A stretch of DNA of 64,000 nucleotides. It comes from Sporomusa silvacetica DSM 10669. Its GTDB lineage: Bacteria > Bacillota > Negativicutes > Sporomusales > Sporomusaceae. How positions within the stretch are numbered: position 1 is the first letter of the stretch; the number at the start of each line of letters is the position of its first letter. The notes beneath the pieces are model-generated. The model ran no database searches. It was not told the DNA's origin and saw nothing but the letters and a program-made list of their open reading frames with translations. The stretch is taken from assembly GCF_002257705.1 (NCBI RefSeq), contig NZ_LSLK01000076.1, positions 1 through 64,000 of the forward strand, written 5' to 3'. This document shows, piece by piece, positions 54,341 through 62,345 of this stretch. The position numbers were made by a program, and so were the translations under genes.

Positions 54341-56047
54341 ATGGCTAGCCTATTAAAAAATTTTATTCACGGAAATGATACCAGGGTAATAAATAAAGTC
54401 CCGCCGCCCATCTTCCAATCGTGGAAAAGATGCCGGGGACTAAATGTTAATCATGAACAGCTCTTTCAAGATGACATTTTGCAATCGAACAGACTGAACG
54501 AATTATTAGACAGTTCTGAACTACTGATTCGTACTGCAAAGCCAATACTGCAACATATATTCAGTTTATTGCATACAGGTAAATATCAAATCATGCTCAG
54601 TAACAATGATGGATATATACTGGAAACCCTTGGCGATCCCTCATTTGTTAACAAAACCGAAAAATTTTTTTTAACCCCTGGTGTTAACTGGCGGGAAAAT
54701 TTAAAGGGTACAAATGGGATAGGTACCGTACTTATCGAGCAAACGCCTTTAGCTATTCCTGGTTGGACACACTATTCGCTGCCTGTTAGCTTTTTAGATT
54801 GTTGGGCTTCTCCTATTAGCTCCAGTGACGGAAACTTAATTGGAGTACTTAATATTTCTGGCGAGGCCGGTGCTACGCATAAACATGTAATGGAGATAAC
54901 CACCCTTGGAGCAGCTATGATTGAACAAAGCCTCGCAATCGCTGAAATGCAAGCAAGATTTAATCTTTCCAAGAGAGATCTAGATGCTTTAGGTAAAACC
55001 TTTATCAACAGCTTAGTACCTGTTGATAAAGGTGATTCAATAAAGACAGACCAACAAAACTTCTTTGTACCGATTTCGTTTAATCAAACAGCAGGATGTG
55101 AAACTCAATGGCGTGGACGCAGTCCAAAAACTCATTCTATCCTTGATATCGCTATGCGCGCAACGCGGACAGACTCAACCGTTCTCATCCAAGGTGAAAG
55201 TGGTACTGGCAAAGAAATTATCGCTAGAACTATCCATAACTCCAGTACACGAAAGGAAAAGCCGTTTGTAACATTAAATTGTGCAGCAATTCCCCCTAAC
55301 CTCGTAGAAAGTGAACTCTTTGGTTACACTGGCGGTGCATTTACAGGAGCAAAGCAGAGTGGACAACCGGGGAAATTTGAGCTAGCAAGTTCGGGAACGA
55401 TATTCTTAGATGAAATTGGTGATATGCCATTTCCTGTTCAGGCTTCGCTGCTACGAGTCCTGCAACAAAAAGAGGTTTATCGGATTGGTGATAATAAGCG
55501 TCGAGTAATGGATGCCCGTGTTATTGCTGCAACGAATCAAGACCTGTGTCAGATGGTAAATCAAGGGAAATTTCGCTTAGATTTATATTATCGTCTGAAA
55601 GTCATTTTTATAGAAATTCCTCCACTTAGAGAACGAATTGAGGATATCTGGGATCTGGCACCCTATTTTGTTGAAAAACTCTGCAAAAAATTTGGCCTCC
55701 CGCGTATGGATATCAGTCCAGAGTTATTTCACCATTTAGTTAATAATCAATGGCCAGGTAATGTACGGCAGTTAGAAAACTGTATCGAGAATATGATCGC
55801 TTTATCGACAGGCACATCAACATTAACCATTGCAAACCTACCTATTGAATACACAACAAAATTTCAATGCTCAATCCCTAGTTTTGAAGATCAAATATCA
55901 CATCAATCTGCTCAGCTTGAGAAGAAACTGATTATTCAGGCATTAAAAGATGTTAACGGTAATATCGCTGCTGCAGCCCGAAAGCTAGGTATAGGCCGCA
56001 CTACACTGTACCGCAAAATGAACAAATTAGATATCGTATTTCCGTGA
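54341..56047 (+). CDS. Sigma-54-dependent activator, AcoR-like
   Basis: About 568 residues: an N-terminal GAF-type sensor (about 50-200), then an AAA+ domain with GESGTGKE (Walker A), GAFTGA (sigma-54 contact) and GTIFLDEIGDMP (Walker B). A Fis-type helix-turn-helix ends it (GNIAAAARKLGIGRTTLYRK). ATG at 54341 follows GGAGGTGG. It is divergent from the alcohol dehydrogenase gene, whose sigma-54 promoter it most likely activates, as in acetoin/alcohol utilisation. The last 21 bases overlap the end of the convergent methyltransferase gene. Confidence 0.9.
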   Translation: MASLLKNFIHGNDTRVINKVPPPIFQSWKRCRGLNVNHEQLFQDDILQSNRLNELLDSSELLIRTAKPILQHIFSLLHTGKYQIMLSNNDGYILETLGDPSFVNKTEKFFLTPGVNWRENLKGTNGIGTVLIEQTPLAIPGWTHYSLPVSFLDCWASPISSSDGNLIGVLNISGEAGATHKHVMEITTLGAAMIEQSLAIAEMQARFNLSKRDLDALGKTFINSLVPVDKGDSIKTDQQNFFVPISFNQTAGCETQWRGRSPKTHSILDIAMRATRTDSTVLIQGESGTGKEIIARTIHNSSTRKEKPFVTLNCAAIPPNLVESELFGYTGGAFTGAKQSGQPGKFELASSGTIFLDEIGDMPFPVQASLLRVLQQKEVYRIGDNKRRVMDARVIAATNQDLCQMVNQGKFRLDLYYRLKVIFIEIPPLRERIEDIWDLAPYFVEKLCKKFGLPRMDISPELFHHLVNNQWPGNVRQLENCIENMIALSTGTSTLTIANLPIEYTTKFQCSIPSFEDQISHQSAQLEKKLIIQALKDVNGNIAAAARKLGIGRTTLYRKMNKLDIVFP

Positions 56048-56548
56048 ACCAAGAGCTCTTTCCTCTGCCGGAATTCTTACTAATAGCAGCAGGGCAGCAT
56101 TAGCACCTGTAGCAATAACAGCAGTAACCACTGCACCAAAGATGAGCGGTACTACTGCTAGTTCAAGCGCGACTGCAAGATAATTGGGATGCTTTAAGAA
56201 TCGGTAGGGTCCACGTCGCACTGCCAGGTCGCCGGGAATTACCAAAATGCGGGTATTCCAATAATGTCCCAGGCTGATTATACACCAATATCTTACTACC
56301 TGCGCAAATAGGAATAAACTCAGCCATACCGGCCAACAGGAACCTAAGCTATTAGTAAAATAACCCTCAAGCACCCACCCAACCAGCCAGGCAGTGTGTA
56401 ACAAGAAAAATAACGGATAATGCCTGGCGCCATATTCACTGCCTCCTTGTTTTAGCATCCATACCCCATTGCGGTTAGCTAACAATAGTTCTGATAGCCG
56501 TTGGATAACGATTATACTTGCCAAACCGCCAATCATCCCAGCTACCAT
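56027..56548 (-). CDS. Isoprenylcysteine-carboxyl-methyltransferase-family protein
   Basis: A 173-residue membrane protein with four to five hydrophobic segments. The C-terminal RGPYRFLKHPNYLAVALEL is the family's SAM-binding region. Beside a type III PKS this matches the BpsA/BpsB pair of Bacillus, where the methyltransferase makes alkylpyrone methyl ethers. Its start overlaps the PKS stop by seven bases. The gene ends inside the convergent regulator. Confidence 0.8.
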   Translation of the reverse strand: MVAGMIGGLASIIVIQRLSELLLANRNGVWMLKQGGSEYGARHYPLFFLLHTAWLVGWVLEGYFTNSLGSCWPVWLSLFLFAQVVRYWCIISLGHYWNTRILVIPGDLAVRRGPYRFLKHPNYLAVALELAVVPLIFGAVVTAVIATGANAALLLLVRIPAEERALGSRKYDI

Positions 56549-57588
56549 CTAAATAACACCTGCTCGGCGCTAAAACCTGGTCCTAAGGCTAACATTAGCC
56601 CATATTCTCCTGTTGGCGGAGTGCTTGCCAAAAAGCTATTCAGAACAAACAATACTGAGACACTCGACATGTTGCCATAGGATGCCAAAACCTTGTAGGC
56701 GTGATCTAGCTTATCATCAGACAGCCGCAGACTGTCGGCGTAGGCGTTAAGTACTTTTACACCACCTGGATGCACAACATAATGCTGAATAGAATTAATG
56801 TCAATGTCCCATTTATCACAGGCCTTACCTGTAAGTTCAGGCAAATACTTTCTCACAATACTCGGGATATCTCGCGAAAAGCGGACTTTCAGTCCGCTTT
56901 CTGTAACATCCCAGCCCATTATATCTTCAGTGGCAGGGAATAAAGTGCTATAGCTGCCACATACGGTTGGCCCGCCACCATTAACAGCAATAAGAGCTGC
57001 GGCTGCACCATCGCCAAACAGACTGGTACCAACAAGATTAGCTTTCGAGTAGTCATTTCGCTGAAAAGTGAGACTACAAAGCTCTACAGCTATAAGTAAA
57101 ACCGCTTTTCCATGTAACATTTGAACTAACTCTGACGCGCGTGCAAGGCCAGCAACGCCTCCGGCGCAGCCCAATCCCCAAATCGGTACCCGGGCGGTAT
57201 GCGGTGACAAACCTAAGCGCTGGATGATTTTAGCGTCCATGGTAGGTGTAGCAATACCGGTGGAAGATATGTAAATGACCATACCAATTTCGTCTGCCCG
57301 GATACCAGCCTGCTCGATAACCTTTGCAGATGCCTCCTCAGCCAGAGCAAGGGCCGTCTCTTCATAGGTTTTGTTAGCTTCAGCAAAAGAATGCACCTCC
57401 TGATACCACGCAAGCGGTCGTGACAGATGCCTTACTTTAATCAGCCCATTTTCAAAGACTGGTAACAGTCTTTCAAGATGGGCCATTTTTGTTTGGAATA
57501 ACGCTGCAACAAACTCCTTGATCTCTTCTTGTTGCAAGGTATAAGGCGGTATCGCTGTCCCGATTGACACAATTTGTGGATTTCCCAT
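56542..57588 (-). CDS. Type III polyketide synthase (alkylpyrone synthase type)
   Basis: A 348-residue protein of the chalcone/stilbene synthase fold. The catalytic triad is visible: Cys in WGLGCAGGVAGL, His in VVHPGGVKVL, Asn in SYGNMSSVSV. Enzymes of this bacterial branch join fatty acyl and malonyl units into alkylpyrones or alkylresorcinols in the membrane. It is followed directly by a methyltransferase gene. ATG follows GGAGGGAC. Confidence 0.88.
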   Translation of the reverse strand: MGNPQIVSIGTAIPPYTLQQEEIKEFVAALFQTKMAHLERLLPVFENGLIKVRHLSRPLAWYQEVHSFAEANKTYEETALALAEEASAKVIEQAGIRADEIGMVIYISSTGIATPTMDAKIIQRLGLSPHTARVPIWGLGCAGGVAGLARASELVQMLHGKAVLLIAVELCSLTFQRNDYSKANLVGTSLFGDGAAAALIAVNGGGPTVCGSYSTLFPATEDIMGWDVTESGLKVRFSRDIPSIVRKYLPELTGKACDKWDIDINSIQHYVVHPGGVKVLNAYADSLRLSDDKLDHAYKVLASYGNMSSVSVLFVLNSFLASTPPTGEYGLMLALGPGFSAEQVLFRW

Positions 57589-57686
57589 TTTGTCCCTCCT
57601 TGCTATAATAGCCGTTATTATAAGCTATTTCCATTATCCGCAAAAATGCTTATAATCCAAAAAGAAAATCCAGCTTAGAAAAAGAC

Positions 57687-57719
57687 TAGACCTTAGTCAA
57701 TAAATTTGACCAAGGTCTA
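57687..57719 (-). terminator. Terminator after the NCS2 permease gene
   Basis: TAGACCTT and GTCAA pair with TTGAC and AAGGTCTA, with one unpaired base in each arm. Confidence 0.7.
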
Positions 57720-57767
57720 TTTTGTAAAATCTAAATTCCACCAGTACAGTACTCATTTCCTGGCAGA

Positions 57768-59486
57768 TCAATGTTCAAAATGAAACCGCAAAATACAATG
57801 CTCACCCACAATACAAGATTCTATCCTGTTTGAATACTTACGCATTAGAAACCCCGACAATCGTACGAGTGCATTATCATCATTGAGCAAATCCTCATCT
57901 GTTGGACGTTGCTCCGGAAATTCCATCAAAACTCCGTTATATAAAACTTTGACAGCTAAATTATATTCATCAAAACTGACTTCTAGTCTTACCTTTCCTT
58001 CTCTAACCAGCTCTAATCCAAAGGCTGTTTCGAAGAACTCGATAATTGCGGATGAAGCCCGATGTATAACCTCGCTTCGCGCTCCCCATGCCGCGCCACT
58101 GGCTTCCATGAAATCTATCACTTCTTCTGTCGAATTCATTCCTACTGTTAGTTCAATCGTTCTTTTCTGTTTTATGCCGATACGAAATAGCAGATTTAAA
58201 AAAACAGCCGTAATCGAAACCACTGCAAGGGAGGATTTGAATAAAGCTTGAAGTTGCACCGGAAATTGAGCATATATGCTAGGCAGCAGGTCTACACTCA
58301 ATCCAAAAACCAGTGATAACCCAACTACAAATATTTTCCTTTGATCAAGCATACGTGAAGCAATGATTTGAAACCCCTCAATAACAAAGTATCCAAGATT
58401 TATTAGTAACACCGCTCCCATAACAGGTGCAGGCATGATGGCTAAGAAGGCAGCAGCTTTCGGGAAAAAAGCCATCGCAATAAACACGCCGCTTACAAGA
58501 TATGCCAACCGGCGACTAGTAACACCGTTTACAATCGATAACCCCACACTGCCTGAACTACTGTTCAGACCCATACAGCCAATAATTCCGCAGACTGATG
58601 TCCCAATTCCTTCAGCAAAGATGCCCTTCCCGACGTTTTTTATATCAACACGTTTCCAATTTACATCATTTGTCTTTTGGCATATTGCTAAATTACCCAT
58701 TGTTTTCAGCGTAGAGCAAATAACTGCGACCAAAAATGGCAATAGTAATCTCTCGTCAAAAGACCACTCCATACGAATGGCAGGAATAGCGATATATGGC
58801 GTAGCGACTAATTGTTCTATATCATCTACATTTAGAATTCCGCATAAGTAAGACAGCACATATCCCACTACTATGCCAATAAATATAGAGTATTGCCGCA
58901 TAGAAGCCTTGCCCCATACGTTTAATGAAACCATGATTGCCAAGATTATAATTCCAACCCACATTGATGTAATATCTATTGTAGTTTTCATATCGTCAAC
59001 GCCAAATATCGCCGAAACCCCGGGAGCAATACCGGCAATCCCGGTCATGGCAACCATTAATCCTGCTACCTCTGTAGGAAACAAAAACCGTATGCGCGGA
59101 ATTATTCTGCTAATCAGCATCTGAAAGCAACCCGCAATAGTAGTCATGCCAAATAGCAATGCCAACCCACCTGTCTGTACTGCCAAGGCAGAAGCCTGAT
59201 AATACAAGAAACCAGTTTCCTCAGCACAAAAATATCCGGATCCCACCGCACCTTTACGTAAGACTTGTAAAAACGTCCCCAGTCCGATTCCTATCATCAT
59301 TATACTTACAAAATTTTGAGCTACTTCCCGCGATCCGCCCATCATACTTATGATCAAAACAGGAAGCACCAAATCCATCGATAATACTACTATTTGTTGG
59401 ATAACAAGTGGGATTGCCACTTTATTTGGGATTTTATCATGAAGTCCATAGTTTATATTTTTCGGTTTTTTCTCGTTTTTAACCAT
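57768..59486 (-). CDS. NCS2 nucleobase permease with C-terminal extra domain
   Basis: A 572-residue protein. Residues about 15-430 have the 12-14 TM pattern of uracil/xanthine permeases (VAGLMVAMTGIAGIAPG, FAEGIGTSVCGIIGCMGLNSSSGSVG). Residues about 440-572 are soluble, with ASSAIIEFFETAF, VRLEVSFDEYNLAVKVLYNG and SGFLMRKYSNRIESC. In order and spacing they resemble an RsbW-like GHKL ATPase, but key ATP-binding residues (Asn of the N box, Asp of the G1 box) are not evident. Such a tail is unusual for NCS2 permeases and might be regulatory. Confidence 0.8.
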   Translation of the reverse strand: MVKNEKKPKNINYGLHDKIPNKVAIPLVIQQIVVLSMDLVLPVLIISMMGGSREVAQNFVSIMMIGIGLGTFLQVLRKGAVGSGYFCAEETGFLYYQASALAVQTGGLALLFGMTTIAGCFQMLISRIIPRIRFLFPTEVAGLMVAMTGIAGIAPGVSAIFGVDDMKTTIDITSMWVGIIILAIMVSLNVWGKASMRQYSIFIGIVVGYVLSYLCGILNVDDIEQLVATPYIAIPAIRMEWSFDERLLLPFLVAVICSTLKTMGNLAICQKTNDVNWKRVDIKNVGKGIFAEGIGTSVCGIIGCMGLNSSSGSVGLSIVNGVTSRRLAYLVSGVFIAMAFFPKAAAFLAIMPAPVMGAVLLINLGYFVIEGFQIIASRMLDQRKIFVVGLSLVFGLSVDLLPSIYAQFPVQLQALFKSSLAVVSITAVFLNLLFRIGIKQKRTIELTVGMNSTEEVIDFMEASGAAWGARSEVIHRASSAIIEFFETAFGLELVREGKVRLEVSFDEYNLAVKVLYNGVLMEFPEQRPTDEDLLNDDNALVRLSGFLMRKYSNRIESCIVGEHCILRFHFEH

Positions 59487-59730
59487 TCGTTAAACTCACA
59501 GGAACCCAGCACCATAGTAAGAAGGCTGCTTAGTCGTTCCTTGCTCCTTTAATTATATTGACACATGCCACAAATCCAAAAGTAATGCCCCTTACCATTA
59601 AATAATAGTAGTGATAATTTAGATCATTAAGATCTTGGATTTATATCCATTTATAGCAATGATAACATTTTATCACAGATACTTTCCAAAAGCTGTACCA
59701 CTAAATCAATTTATATTCTGCAAATCAAAA

Positions 59731-59865
59731 AATGTCGTTCAATCCAGATGGAAAGTTATATACTTTCCATCTGGATAAGAAAAGACTTGACTTGTGCCAA
59801 GTCCTTTAGGACGCCGGCAGAAGCCTTAGTCGTTCAATCCAGGGAAAGTTAACCTTTACATCTGG
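59731..59865. repeat. One full and one partial 91-92-base repeat (59487-60091 gap)
   Basis: The tail of one unit (TGTCGTTCAATCCAG through TTTCCATCTGG) is followed by a full copy from 59775. The rest of the 600-base gap holds the structured element at 59966-60041; the remainder is AT-rich. Confidence 0.85.
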
Positions 59866-59965
59866 ACAAGAAAAACTTTACATTGAGAAAACCGTGTATT
59901 ATGATGAAACTATAGAAAAAATAACGTGGCTGGAATATGCTATATACAACGTGCTAAAGCTTTTT

Positions 59966-60041
59966 GCAGTCGGGTGGTGTGTTGGCATAAGCGGAAGTCA
60001 AACGCTAGTGGTGGAGCGTTGTCAATACACCACCCGACTGC
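59966..60041. other. Long perfect hairpin upstream of the CBS gene
   Basis: GCAGTCGGGTGGTGT (59966-59980) pairs perfectly over 15 bases with ACACCACCCGACTGC (60027-60041). The loop carries a second helix AACGCT/AGCGTT. TTTTTGCAG and CTGCAAA-like flanks lie outside. It may be a MITE-like element, a small RNA or a leader structure. It does not match a riboswitch class I recognise. Confidence 0.7.
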
Positions 60042-60091
60042 GCCTGCAAACTTATTTAATGCGGAATATATAGATAGGGGGAATGCTTGTC

Positions 60092-60538
60092 ATGAAAGCC
60101 AAAGATATTATGGTCAAAAAAGTGATCACTGTTCATAAAAACGACACTATTGCGCAAATTGCTAAAGTTTTAGTAGATCAAGCTATTTCTGGCGTGCCGG
60201 TAGTAGATGATGAAGGATCCTTAGTGGGTATTGTCAGTGAAGGGGATTTGTTACACAAAGGAACTACTCCGCGAGTACCAAGTTATGTTAATATTTTAGG
60301 CGCTATCATTTACTACAACGGCGTAGAGCAGTACAATGCTGACTTTAAAAAACTCATGGCAGAGCAAGCCGCTAGCATTATGACTGAAAAAGTGGTATCT
60401 ATTTCTGAGGAAATAGAAATAGATGAAATTGCCAAACTAATGTTACAACATAGTATTAAGCGGATACCAGTCGTTAAGAATAATAAAATTATCGGTATTA
60501 TCAGTCGGAGAGATCTAATCAAGTTGCTCATAAAGTAA
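60092..60538 (+). CDS. CBS-domain protein
   Basis: About 148 residues made of two CBS domains (VKKVITVHKNDTIAQIAKVL to LVGIVSEGDL; VVSISEEIEIDEIAKLMLQH to IIGIISRRDLIKL). It binds adenosyl ligands in many proteins; the role here is unknown. ATG at 60092 is used because GGGGG lies about 10 bases ahead; ATG at 60083 would be too close. A terminator follows. Confidence 0.85.
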   Translation: MKAKDIMVKKVITVHKNDTIAQIAKVLVDQAISGVPVVDDEGSLVGIVSEGDLLHKGTTPRVPSYVNILGAIIYYNGVEQYNADFKKLMAEQAASIMTEKVVSISEEIEIDEIAKLMLQHSIKRIPVVKNNKIIGIISRRDLIKLLIK

Positions 60539-60606
60539 ACAGCGTTTTATCTTAGTTCGTGTTTGGGATTATTGGTTGGATTTTGCACCAAGGAAAGTTT
60601 CGCCAA

Positions 60607-60653
60607 AATAGCGTAGGGCTGCCTCAAGCGTATTGAGACAGCCCTACGCTATT
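60607..60653 (+). terminator. Terminator after the CBS gene
   Basis: AATAGCGTAGGGCTG pairs perfectly with CAGCCCTACGCTATT, with an inner CTCAA/TTGAG helix. Confidence 0.8.
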
Positions 60654-60768
60654 ACTACTACTTGCCCCTCTTTCCGTCTAACAGTTTCGGAATATAATGA
60701 CAAGTATTTTTTATACGCATGTGACCTTTTATCATTTTACGAGTTACAAGGCAGTTCAACTACTGTGT

Positions 60769-61056
60769 TTACCTGAACAAACACTCGAATCTGGAATCAT
60801 ATTTGGATGGAATAAATTCAATAACCTCATACTCTGCTGCCCCATCAATATAAAACGGGTCTTGCTTAATAATATCCCATAGTTCTTCCTCGCTGCTTGC
60901 GCTAGCAAAAATAACGCCACCAACTCTCGGTTCTCTGCGCCCGGAAACAATAAATTTCTCTTGATTATAAAATCGATCTAGAAATTCGATATGCGCAGAT
61001 ACTAATTCATCAATTCGCGCCAATGGCTTAACATATTTCAAAACAACAATAAACAT
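60769..61056 (-). CDS. YciI-like protein
   Basis: A 95-residue protein with the YCII fold: FIVVLKYV at the start, SAHIEFLDRFY with the conserved His, VSGRREP and DIIKQDPFYIDGAAEYEVIEF. The family is small and its function is mostly unknown. ATG follows GGGGGAGAT. Confidence 0.85.
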   Translation of the reverse strand: MFIVVLKYVKPLARIDELVSAHIEFLDRFYNQEKFIVSGRREPRVGGVIFASASSEEELWDIIKQDPFYIDGAAEYEVIEFIPSKYDSRFECLFR

Positions 61057-61181
61057 CCGATCTCCCCCTTAGATTTTTCATATTGCCCATTTCCTCTTTG
61101 TCTTGCTCCATTTCACCAATCACATTGGCCATATACCTCTTGATTCTATGTAAATCAGCTATATTCTTCATTGATAGGGAA

Positions 61182-61208
61182 AAACGCAACCATTTCGTGG
61201 CTGCGTTT
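61182..61208 (-). terminator. Terminator after the small Lys-rich protein gene
   Basis: AAACGCAACCA pairs with TGGCTGCGTTT (one mismatch) and is followed by a T run on the minus strand. Confidence 0.7.
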
Positions 61209-61218
61209 AATTAAAACT

Positions 61219-61311
61219 TTATTCGGATTTATTTGATAGAACTGTTGGAGTAACCTTCTTTTCAGCCTTTTTCTTCTTTTTTTCCTTGTTCTTTGGACTT
61301 TTATCTCCCAT
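61219..61311 (-). CDS. 30-residue Lys-rich protein (MGDKSPKNK type)
   Basis: ATG at 61311 follows GGGAGATG and gives a 30-residue basic peptide starting MGDKSPKNKEKKKKK and ending LSNKSE. Short proteins starting MGDKSPK are common in Firmicutes and in related genomes, with unknown function. A terminator follows 10 bases later. The ribosome binding site, the terminator and the recognisable start support it. Confidence 0.7.
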   Translation of the reverse strand: MGDKSPKNKEKKKKKAEKKVTPTVLSNKSE

Positions 61312-61489
61312 TTTGAACATCTCCCTTTTATAACAAATATACCTACGATAATTATAGCATAGTTTATTATCTTACAACGTTGCTTCTACAATCACATTGC
61401 GGCATACTTCATTCAGTAGCCAGTTAAAACATGAAAATCGTACGTTTTTCATAGAATAGCTTAGTATTTCACGATTCCTCTACCCTTTC

Positions 61490-62149
61490 TTACATTGTAA
61501 GATATAAGGGCAGCTTTCCTCGTATCGCCAAATCCAACCTTGTTTCAACTTCATTCCAATTAATTAGCTCCAATATCCTTCGAACATACTCTTCCCGTTG
61601 GTATTGATAATCTAAATAATAAGCATGTTCCCATACGTCGAGAACCAGTATAGGAATAGACCCCCACTGTGTCAGATTTTGGTGTTTCTCCGCGATCAAA
61701 ATCTCCAGGTAATTCCACGATGGATTCCATGCGAGAATACCCCAGCCTGATGCTTCAACCTTAATGGTAGCAGCAATTAGCTGTTCCAAAAAAGCATCAA
61801 AACTTACAAAACGTCTGGTAATTTCCCTAACGGTATCCGGCCCTGGTTCACCACCAGTTCCCTTTTGGGTCAGTATCGTCCAATAGATGCTATGAAGGAT
61901 ATGTCCAGAACCATTGAATGCTAATTCATTTTCCCAGTATTTAATGAATGTATAGTCTTTTCCCGCCCGGGCTTGCGCTAATGCTACCTCTGCTTTATTA
62001 AGGCCATCCACATAAGCTTTATGATGATGATCGTGATGTATTCTAAGTGTATCTTCACTAATAATCGGTTCAAGGGCATCATACGCATATGGCAATGGAG
62101 GCAAGCGGTGTTTACCAATTGGCACACGTTTGGCTGTTGATTTTATCAA
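61490..62149 (-). CDS. sodA: Superoxide dismutase, Fe/Mn type
   Basis: A 219-residue protein. IHHDHHHKAYVDGLN, GSGHILHSIYW and LDVWEHAYYLDYQ supply the three His and one Asp metal ligands. It converts superoxide to oxygen and hydrogen peroxide in the cytoplasm. The first 15 residues (to LPPLPYAYDALEP) include a short extra start. The metal (Fe or Mn) cannot be told. ATG follows AAGGAGATG. It stands alone. Confidence 0.9.
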   Translation of the reverse strand: MIKSTAKRVPIGKHRLPPLPYAYDALEPIISEDTLRIHHDHHHKAYVDGLNKAEVALAQARAGKDYTFIKYWENELAFNGSGHILHSIYWTILTQKGTGGEPGPDTVREITRRFVSFDAFLEQLIAATIKVEASGWGILAWNPSWNYLEILIAEKHQNLTQWGSIPILVLDVWEHAYYLDYQYQREEYVRRILELINWNEVETRLDLAIRGKLPLYLTM

Positions 62150-62345
62150 TATTTTACATCTCCTTTTTGCATATTCTCTACAATTAATGTATTCACTGAG
62201 GAATAAAAAGGCGATGAAACATACTTAAAAATGACACATTGATTTGGACGGACAGATGGTAGCCATTTCTCAGCTCCTCTAATACCTGACCCAAGGTTTG
62301 CCCTGCTGCTAACCGCTATTATTATCAGTAGTTTTCACTTTCCGT

